Shown here: positions 58,440-64,000 of the stretch, one piece after another
How positions within the stretch are numbered: position 1 is the stretch's first letter
How the letters are laid out: each line of letters begins with the position of its first letter
Notes under the pieces: model-generated
Seen by the model: only the letters and a program-made list of their open reading frames with translations
What the model was told of the DNA's origin: nothing
Database searches by the model: none
Program-made: the position numbers and the translations under genes
Assembly: GCF_900177295.1 (NCBI RefSeq)
Contig: NZ_FWZX01000007.1
Location: forward strand, 1-64,000
Direction: 5' to 3'
Origin: Tistlia consotensis USBA 355
Lineage (GTDB): Bacteria > Pseudomonadota > Alphaproteobacteria > Kiloniellales > DSM-21159
DNA length: 64,000 nucleotides

Positions 58440-60074
58440 GTGAAGAGGATCTGCATTCGAATGACGGCGTCCGGCCGCTCCCGTTTCCCCCGCCCCGCCC
58501 TGTCGCGGCTCGGCGCCCTGACCCTGACCCTGCTGATCCTCGGCTCCTGCGCGGCGGCGCCGCAGCAGCAGGCCGCGGGCGAGAGCCAGTTCGACGAAGG
58601 CCAGGTCCGCCGGATGTTCTCGGCCGGCTACCAGGACATCTCCTCGGTCTACATCCGCGAGATCCCGGTCGAGGACCTGGCGATGCACGCGCTGCGCGGT
58701 CTCTCCGACATCGACCCGAGCATCGCGGTGACCCAGGACGGCAAGACCTTCGTCATGACGGTCGGCGGCCTGCGCGCCGGCCAGTACGACATGCCCGAGG
58801 GCGACTCCAGCGGCCCCTGGGCGCGCGCCACGGCCGAGGCCGTCGCCGACACGCGCAAGCTGTCGAAGCCCCTGGCCGACACGCCGATCGAGTCGGTCTA
58901 CGAGACGATGTTCGACGCCATGCTGACGCAGCTCGACACCTACTCGCGCTACGCCGGCCGCGACGAGGCGCGTGAGAACCGCGCCAGCCGCGACGGCTTC
59001 GGCGGCATCGGCGTGCGCATCCGCGTCGTCGAGGAAGGCGTGCGCGTGATGGACGTCATGGAAGGCACGCCGGCCGAGGCCGCGGGCCTGAAGAACGACG
59101 ACCTGATCGTGTCGATCGACGGCGAGAGCGCGGTCGGCCTCGACCAGCGCGACGTCGTCCGGCGCCTGCGCGGGCCCCTCGACAGCAAGGTCGAGATGAC
59201 CGTGCGGCGCGAGGGCGTCGGCCAGCCGATCAAGCTCGACATCACGCGCGCCCACATCGTGCCGCAGACCGTCAGCTACCATCCCGAAGGCCGCGAGGCC
59301 TATTTCAAGGTCACCGGCTTCAACCAGAACACGACCCGCTCGCTGCGCGACAAGATCCTCGAGGCGCAGCACGAGATGGGCGGCAACCTGGCCGGCTACA
59401 TCCTCGACCTGCGTGGCAATCCGGGCGGCCTGCTCGACCAGTCGGTGACCGTCGCCGACCTGTTCATCGGTCACGGCCGCATCGTCTCGACCCATGGCCG
59501 CCATCCCGACAGTCACCAGTACTTCGACGCCCAGGACGACGTGATCACCGGCGGCCGCCCGGTCGTCGCCCTGGTCAACGGCAACTCCGCCTCGGCCTCG
59601 GAGATCGTCGCCGCGGCCCTGCAGGACAGCGGCCAGGCGGTGATCGTCGGCTCCAACTCCTTCGGCAAGGGCACGGTGCAGACCGTGCTGCGGATGCCCA
59701 ACGAGGGCGAGCTGACCCTGACCTGGGCGCGCTTCCATGCGCCCTCCGGCTACGCCCTGCAGCATCGCGGGGTGCTGCCCGACATCTGCACCAGCACCGA
59801 CGTCGGCGGCGCCGACGAGGTCGTCGACCGCCTGGTCGCCGGCCAGCTGCCGATCGCCCGCGCGGTCCGGCAGGCCGACATCCAGCCCGACGACGAGACC
59901 GCGCTGGCCGCGCTCCGGGCCCGCTGCCCGACGCGCGAGACCGAGAGCGAGATCGACGTCAAGGTCGCGCGCCGGCTGATCGAGGATCCGGGCCTCTACG
60001 CCCGGGCCCGCGGCGACGCGCCGACCAACACCGCCGATCGCGGCCATGCCGTCGCGGCCGCCGTGGTGAAGTGA
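58440..60074 (+). CDS. CtpA-like S41 carboxyl-terminal processing protease, lipoprotein
   Basis: This 544-residue protein has a lipoprotein signal (LLILGSCAAAP, Cys near 37). The PDZ domain (FGGIGVRIRVVEEGVRVMDVMEGTPAEAAGLKNDDLIVSIDG) is followed by the S41 core GYILDLRGNPGGLLDQSV. The Ser/Lys dyad is NSASASEIVAAAL (Ser near 383) and GSNSFGKGTVQT (Lys near 410). Such proteases trim periplasmic or envelope proteins. It is unrelated in build to the tricorn-like S41 enzyme at 19383. Confidence 0.9.
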   Translation: MKRICIRMTASGRSRFPRPALSRLGALTLTLLILGSCAAAPQQQAAGESQFDEGQVRRMFSAGYQDISSVYIREIPVEDLAMHALRGLSDIDPSIAVTQDGKTFVMTVGGLRAGQYDMPEGDSSGPWARATAEAVADTRKLSKPLADTPIESVYETMFDAMLTQLDTYSRYAGRDEARENRASRDGFGGIGVRIRVVEEGVRVMDVMEGTPAEAAGLKNDDLIVSIDGESAVGLDQRDVVRRLRGPLDSKVEMTVRREGVGQPIKLDITRAHIVPQTVSYHPEGREAYFKVTGFNQNTTRSLRDKILEAQHEMGGNLAGYILDLRGNPGGLLDQSVTVADLFIGHGRIVSTHGRHPDSHQYFDAQDDVITGGRPVVALVNGNSASASEIVAAALQDSGQAVIVGSNSFGKGTVQTVLRMPNEGELTLTWARFHAPSGYALQHRGVLPDICTSTDVGGADEVVDRLVAGQLPIARAVRQADIQPDDETALAALRARCPTRETESEIDVKVARRLIEDPGLYARARGDAPTNTADRGHAVAAAVVK

Positions 60075-60090
60075 GCCGGCCGGCCGACGC

Positions 60091-60792
60091 TTGGAGCCGG
60101 CTGCCGGACAGTCCCCGCCCAGACCGGAGCGCCGCACGGGCGTAAGGCCGCGCGACGCGGCCGGAGTCGTCGTGCTGCGTGACGGCCGGCACGGCGCCGA
60201 GGTGCTGCTCGGCCGGCGCAGCCGGCAGGCGCGTTTCATGCCCAGCGTCTACGTCTTTCCCGGCGGCCGCCTCGACCCGCTCGACGCCAGGGCCAGCGGC
60301 TTCGCCGAGCCGCTGGCGCGCCCCTCGGGCGCCGTCGACGGCGCGACCCGCCGCCGCTTCGCCGCCCTCGCCCGCTGCGCCCTGCGCGAGGTCTGGGAGG
60401 AGACGGGACTGCTGCTCGGCCTGGCCGCCGGGCCGGCCGGCGGGCCGGTCAGCGACCCGGTAGCGGCCTGCTGGCGGCCCTTCGTCGAGGCCGGCCTGAC
60501 GCCGGCCTTCGGCCGGCTCGGCCTCGCCGCCCGCGCGATCACGCCGGCGGTCTCGCCGATCCGCTTCCACACCCGCTTCTTCCTGCTGGTCGGCCTGGAG
60601 CCGACGCCCTCCGGCCGCGGCGACGGCGAGCTCGACGACGTCGGCTTCGTGCCGACCGCCGAGGTCCTGGGCCTGCCGATGTCCAGCGTCACCGCCCTGG
60701 TGCTCGCCGAATGCATGGCCCGGCGCCGCGATCCGGAGCGCCCGAGCCGGCTCTTCGCCTGGCGCGACGGCGAGATCCCGATCTACCGCTGA
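60091..60792 (+). CDS. Nudix hydrolase
   Basis: This 233-residue Nudix protein has PSVYVFPGGRLDPLDAR followed by an expanded gap and the box end CALREVWEETGLLLGLA (REVWEETG). The long insertion between GG and the RE box and the C-terminal HTRFFLLVGLEPTPSG match the NUDT19/acyl-CoA-type Nudix group rather than MutT. The frame opens at a TTG (60091), 16 bases after the protease; the true start may be further in. Substrate unknown. Confidence 0.84.
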   Translation: MEPAAGQSPPRPERRTGVRPRDAAGVVVLRDGRHGAEVLLGRRSRQARFMPSVYVFPGGRLDPLDARASGFAEPLARPSGAVDGATRRRFAALARCALREVWEETGLLLGLAAGPAGGPVSDPVAACWRPFVEAGLTPAFGRLGLAARAITPAVSPIRFHTRFFLLVGLEPTPSGRGDGELDDVGFVPTAEVLGLPMSSVTALVLAECMARRRDPERPSRLFAWRDGEIPIYR

Positions 60793-60924
60793 CGGCCGGC
60801 GGCAGGGCCGTGGCGCACGGCCGATCCGGCGAGCCCCCCTCTTCTCGCCCCTTGCCGTTCCTCAACCCGACTCCCACCTGTGCGACGCGCAACGGCTGAC
60901 CAGGACGAAGGGCGGGCGAACGGG

Positions 60925-61938
60925 ATGCTGCGAACCGTACTGGGAGTCGCCTGGCTGCTTCTGCTGGCCGCCGTCGCCCTGCCGGACGCCCGCGCCGCGG
61001 ACGCGTCGGGCGTCGGCTTCAGGCGCCTCGAGGTCGTCGATCCGGTGAGCGGCCGGCCGATGGACGCCGCCCTGTTCTATCCGGGCACCGGCGGCGATGG
61101 CACGACGGAGATCGGCCCCTACGACATCGACGGCCTGCGCGGGGCTGAGATCGCGCCGGGCCGCCATCCTCTCGTGCTCGTCTCGCACGGCGATCTGGGC
61201 AGCCTCTGGGGACACCACGACCTGGCGAGCTTCCTGGCCCGCAAGGGCTTCCTCGTCGTCTCGGTGCTGCATCCCGGCGACAACTACCGCGACCCGAGCG
61301 GGCTCGGCGCCGTCAGCACGATCTACGGCCGTCCCCTGCAGATCTCGGCCGCTCTGACCGCCGCGCTCCAGGCTCCCTTCCTGGCCGGCCGCATCGACAG
61401 CGACCGGATCGGCTTCGCCGGCTTCTCGGCCGGCGGCACGACCGGCCTGATCCTGGCCGGGGCGCAGCCCGACCTGTCGCGTCTCGAGACCTATTGCGCG
61501 GCCCGGCCCGCGGACCACGCGGTCTGCGAGGCGGGAGGCAGGATCCGGAACGACCGGCCCGATCTCCTGCCCACCGCCGACCCGCGGATCGGGGCATTCG
61601 TGCTGCTGGCGCCGCTCAGCGTCGTCTTTCCGCGCGACGGCCTGAAGCGGGTCGAGGCGCCGCTGCGGCTCTACGTCGGCGACGCGGACCAGCAGCTCTC
61701 GCCCGAGCGCAACGCCCTTGCGCTCGCCCGCGACCTGCCGGTGCCGCCGGCGCTCGAGGTCCTTCCCGGCGCCGGTCATTTCGTCTTCCTCGCGCCCTGC
61801 TCGGCCCGCCTGGCCGCCAGCCTGCCGGCGCTCTGCCGGGATGCTCCCGGCGTCGATCGCGCGGCCCTGCACCGGCAGATGAACGCCGAGATCGCCCGTT
61901 TCCTCGACGCACGGTCCGACGGGGCCCCGCGCCGGTGA
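60925..61938 (+). CDS. Secreted dienelactone-hydrolase-like alpha/beta hydrolase
   Basis: This 337-residue exported protein from the ATG at 60925 has a signal peptide (WLLLLAAVALPDARAAD). The fold is alpha/beta hydrolase: HPLVLVSHGDLGSLWGHHDLASFLARKGF, IGFAGFSAGGTTGLIL (nucleophile Ser near 172), LYVGDADQQLSPE and GAGHFVFLAPCS (His). It resembles predicted dienelactone hydrolases and PAF acetylhydrolase-like proteins. The in-frame upstream ATG at 60880 would place 15 charged residues before the signal and is less likely. Confidence 0.82.
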   Translation: MLRTVLGVAWLLLLAAVALPDARAADASGVGFRRLEVVDPVSGRPMDAALFYPGTGGDGTTEIGPYDIDGLRGAEIAPGRHPLVLVSHGDLGSLWGHHDLASFLARKGFLVVSVLHPGDNYRDPSGLGAVSTIYGRPLQISAALTAALQAPFLAGRIDSDRIGFAGFSAGGTTGLILAGAQPDLSRLETYCAARPADHAVCEAGGRIRNDRPDLLPTADPRIGAFVLLAPLSVVFPRDGLKRVEAPLRLYVGDADQQLSPERNALALARDLPVPPALEVLPGAGHFVFLAPCSARLAASLPALCRDAPGVDRAALHRQMNAEIARFLDARSDGAPRR

Positions 61939-61954
61939 ATCGGCGCTTCCGCGC

Positions 61955-61982
61955 TTGACACGGCGGCCTGGAACGCTAATCT
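61955..61982 (+). promoter_or_regulatory. Promoter of rpmG
   Basis: TTGACA and TAATCT are separated by 16 bases, about 75 bases before the rpmG ATG. Confidence 0.6.
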
Positions 61983-62057
61983 CCGCGCCTCTTCGAAGAA
62001 CCCGTACAGAGAGTCCGCCCATCGAACAGTCCGAGGGCGGCGGCGAGGAACAGAGCC

Positions 62058-62225
62058 ATGGCCAAGTCCGTGACGCAGTGGATCAAGCTGGTGAGCACCG
62101 CCGACACCGGCTACTTCTACGTCATCAAGAAGAACCCGCGGAACCAGACCGAGAAGATGGCTTTCCGCAAGTACGATCCGCGCGCGCGCAAGCACGTCGA
62201 GTTCAAGGAAGCCAAGATGAAGTAG
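62058..62225 (+). CDS. rpmG: 50S ribosomal protein L33
   Basis: This 55-residue protein begins [19 protein letters not shown] and includes [36 protein letters not shown], the standard L33. It lacks the CxxC pairs of the zinc-binding form, so it is the C-minus type. GAGGAACAG precedes the ATG. It has its own promoter and a strong terminator 45 bases after the stop. Confidence 0.97.
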   Translation: MAKSVTQWIKLVSTADTGYFYVIKKNPRNQTEKMAFRKYDPRARKHVEFKEAKMK

Positions 62226-62269
62226 CGTCGCCGCGGAGCCCAGGCTCCGCCGGCAGACCTGCTGACGCC

Positions 62270-62297
62270 GAAACGGCCGCCTCCGGGCGGCCGTTTC
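62270..62297. terminator. Terminator hairpin between rpmG and pleD
   Basis: Perfect 12-bp arms GAAACGGCCGCC / GGCGGCCGTTTC enclose a 4-base loop, located between two convergent genes. Confidence 0.8.
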
Positions 62298-62341
62298 GCG
62301 TTCTCGCCGCCGCACGGCGTCCCGACGCCGGCGGCCCCGCC

Positions 62342-63757
62342 TCAGGGGCGGCCGTAGGCGTACTGCGGGTCGGACTCGGAGAGGTCGGCCGGCCGGGCGG
62401 CGACGACGCGGTCGCGGCCGCCGCCCTTGGCCTCGTAGAGCGCCGCGTCGGCGCGCTTCAGCAGCTGGTCGCCGGTCTCCATCGGGTCGGTCGCGGTGGC
62501 GACGCCGGCCGAGAAGGTGACCGTCAGTCCCTCGTCGCGCCCGGGCACCCCGAAGCGCTTCTCGCCGATCAGCCGGCGCAGGCGGTCGGCCACCGCCAGG
62601 GCGTGCTCGGCGTCGGTGTCGGGCATGATCACCACGAACTCCTCGCCGCCGTAGCGGGCCAGCATGTCGAAGCTGCGCACGTTGTTGCCGACGCGCTGGG
62701 AGACCTCCTTCAGCACGGCGTCGCCGGCGTCGTGGCCGAGCTCGTCGTTGACCAGCTTGAAGCGGTCCAGGTCGAACAGCATGATCGAGACCGGCTTGCT
62801 GCTGTCGGCCATCTCCATCAGCTTGCGCTCGAGATGGGCCTTCAGATAGCGCCGGTTGTAGGCGCCGGTCAGCGGGTCGGTGTAGGCCATCGAGACGGTG
62901 CGGTCGAGCAGGCTGCGCAGGCGATGGTAGTAGCGGCGCCGGCGCAGCTGGGTGCGCACCCGGGCGCGCAGCTCGTTGCGGTCGACCGGCTCGATCAGGT
63001 AGTCGGAGACGCCGAGCTCGAGGCCCTTGGCGAGACGCGGCAGGTCGGATTCGTCGAGCACCAGCAGCAGCGGCAGCTGGCGCGTCGTCTCCTGGCTGCG
63101 CAGCTGGCCGCAGAGCCGCATGCCGTCCTGGCCGCTGAGGTCGATGTGCACGATCGCGAGGTCGAGGGCCGGCTCGGCCTGGCTGCGCTGCATGGCCTCG
63201 GCGGCGTCGCCGACGATCTCGACCTCGTGGCCGGCCTGGCGCAGCTGGTCGGCGATGCGCTGGGAGCGATGCTGCTGGGCGTCGACGATCAGGACGTGCG
63301 CGCCGGCCAGCGCCTCCTCGGCGCCGAGATCCTCGAGCTCGCTCGAGCCGGCCGTCGCCTGGCGCGCCCGCAGCTCGTCGGTCAGGGTCTTCAAGCGGAC
63401 CAGCGAGCGCACCCGCGCGAAGAGCGCATGGTCGTTGATCGGCTTCGAGAGGAAGTCGTCGGCGCCGGCCTCCAGGCCGCGCACGCGGTCGCTGACGTCG
63501 GTCAGCGCGGTCACCATGACGACGGGGATGTGGCGGGTCTGGGGGTCCTGGCGCAGCCGGCGGCAGACCTCGAAGCCGTCCATGCCGGGCATCATGACGT
63601 CGAGCAGGATGACGTCCGGCGAATCGGCGACCGCGCGCTCCAGGGCACCGGCGCCGTCGAACGCGGTGATGACGTCGAAGTACTCAGCGGTGAGCTTGGC
63701 CTCGAGGACCTTGACGTTGGGGAGGATGTCGTCGACGACGAGGATGCGCGCGGACAA
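62342..63757 (-). CDS. pleD: Diguanylate cyclase response regulator PleD
   Basis: This 471-residue protein has a receiver domain (ILVVDDILPNVKVLEAKL, phospho-Asp in VILLDVMMPGMDGFEV near 53, Lys in FLSKPIN), a second degenerate receiver (HVLIVDAQQHRSQRI), and a GGDEF domain near 290-455. The active site reads RYGGEEFVVIMPD, and RSFD five residues before it is the RxxD inhibitory site, so it should make cyclic di-GMP with feedback control. In Caulobacter PleD controls the swarmer-to-stalked switch. It lies 24 bases downstream of divK. Confidence 0.96.
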   Translation of the reverse strand: MSARILVVDDILPNVKVLEAKLTAEYFDVITAFDGAGALERAVADSPDVILLDVMMPGMDGFEVCRRLRQDPQTRHIPVVMVTALTDVSDRVRGLEAGADDFLSKPINDHALFARVRSLVRLKTLTDELRARQATAGSSELEDLGAEEALAGAHVLIVDAQQHRSQRIADQLRQAGHEVEIVGDAAEAMQRSQAEPALDLAIVHIDLSGQDGMRLCGQLRSQETTRQLPLLLVLDESDLPRLAKGLELGVSDYLIEPVDRNELRARVRTQLRRRRYYHRLRSLLDRTVSMAYTDPLTGAYNRRYLKAHLERKLMEMADSSKPVSIMLFDLDRFKLVNDELGHDAGDAVLKEVSQRVGNNVRSFDMLARYGGEEFVVIMPDTDAEHALAVADRLRRLIGEKRFGVPGRDEGLTVTFSAGVATATDPMETGDQLLKRADAALYEAKGGGRDRVVAARPADLSESDPQYAYGRP

Positions 63758-63781
63758 GGCTCTGGTTCCGACCCCTGCCGA

Positions 63782-64000
63782 CTAGCTGAGGAAGCGTTCG
63801 ACGGTTTCCAGGAACTTGGTGACCGAGATCGGCTTGGCGATGTAGGCCTCGCAGCCGCCCTCGCGGATCTTCTCTTCGTCGCCCTTCATGGCGAAGGCGG
63901 TCACGGCGATCACGGGAATCTGCTTGAGGTTGTCGTCCTCCTTGATCCACTTGGTGACCTCCAGGCCCGAGACCTCGGGCAGCTGGATGTCCATCAGGAT
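63782..64000 (-). CDS. divK: DivK-like single-domain response regulator (3' part)
   Basis: Only the last 72 codons are in the window; the gene continues off the right edge. The visible part has the phospho-acceptor Asp in [15 protein letters not shown], then [16 protein letters not shown] (Thr switch) and AYIAKPISV (conserved Lys), ending ETVERFLS. The sequence and the adjacent pleD identify DivK, the essential cell-cycle regulator that interacts with PleC, DivJ and PleD in alphaproteobacteria. Confidence 0.93.
   Translation of the reverse strand: MLMDIQLPEVSGLEVTKWIKEDDNLKQIPVIAVTAFAMKGDEEKIREGGCEAYIAKPISVTKFLETVERFLS

Overview
This is a very GC-rich bacterial chromosome segment that looks alphaproteobacterial, most like Rhodospirillales or a relative. 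The evidence is a divK-pleD pair, a plsY...dprA-topA-rnr-...-rpmG order, an aminotransferase-hom-glpX-recJ run, a class I PHA synthase, and dense genes with GTG starts and 4-bp ATGA/GTGA overlaps. No rRNA, tRNA or CRISPR array was seen.

Layout. (1) 1-2450 is accessory DNA of visibly lower GC: the end of an IS5-family element inserted into a large STAND-like NTPase gene that is now truncated. (2) 2.4-9.4 kb holds a HAD acid phosphatase, a LodA/LodB-type quinoprotein oxidase and its flavoprotein, a DUF559 nuclease and a class III aminotransferase. They are separated by many copies of one GC-rich palindromic repeat and by short tandem repeats. (3) 9.4-13.8 kb is a tight molybdenum-hydroxylase maturation operon (CoxE-like VWA, two XdhC-type proteins, a molybdopterin-binding/MobA-like fusion) without its enzyme subunits. 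(4) 13.8-17.9 kb is pstSCAB with two candidate Pho boxes. (5) 17.9-25.7 kb has an MFS transporter, a tricorn-like protease overlapping an alpha/beta hydrolase tail to tail, and a TolC-family lipoprotein. (6) 25.8-33.5 kb is one giant DUF4347/Ig-like repeat adhesin. (7) 33.6-40.1 kb runs leftward: a DUF1194 protein, recJ, glpX, hom and an aminotransferase. (8) 40.2-45.6 kb has an OmpA lipoprotein, phaC with possible PhaR operators, an EF-hand protein, a gamma-carbonic-anhydrase-like protein, a LysE exporter and an orphan secreted protein. (9) 45.7-49.7 kb has rplM-rpsI, an SDR behind a perfect palindrome, a tartrate dehydrogenase-like enzyme and a DUF2239 protein. (10) 49.7-64 kb is housekeeping: plsY, a hydrolase, an AT-richer orphan membrane gene, dprA, topA, rnr, a CtpA-like protease, a Nudix protein, a hydrolase, rpmG, pleD and the 3' part of divK.

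Functional links. The Mo-cofactor accessory genes probably serve a hydroxylase encoded elsewhere. LodB-like enzymes mature their LodA-like partners. TolC plus a LEPR-type adhesin suggests type I secretion, but the ABC transporter and adaptor are not here. The least explained material is the disrupted STAND gene, the DUF559 gene bounded by repeats, the orphan gene before dprA, and several perfect palindromes upstream of metabolic genes.
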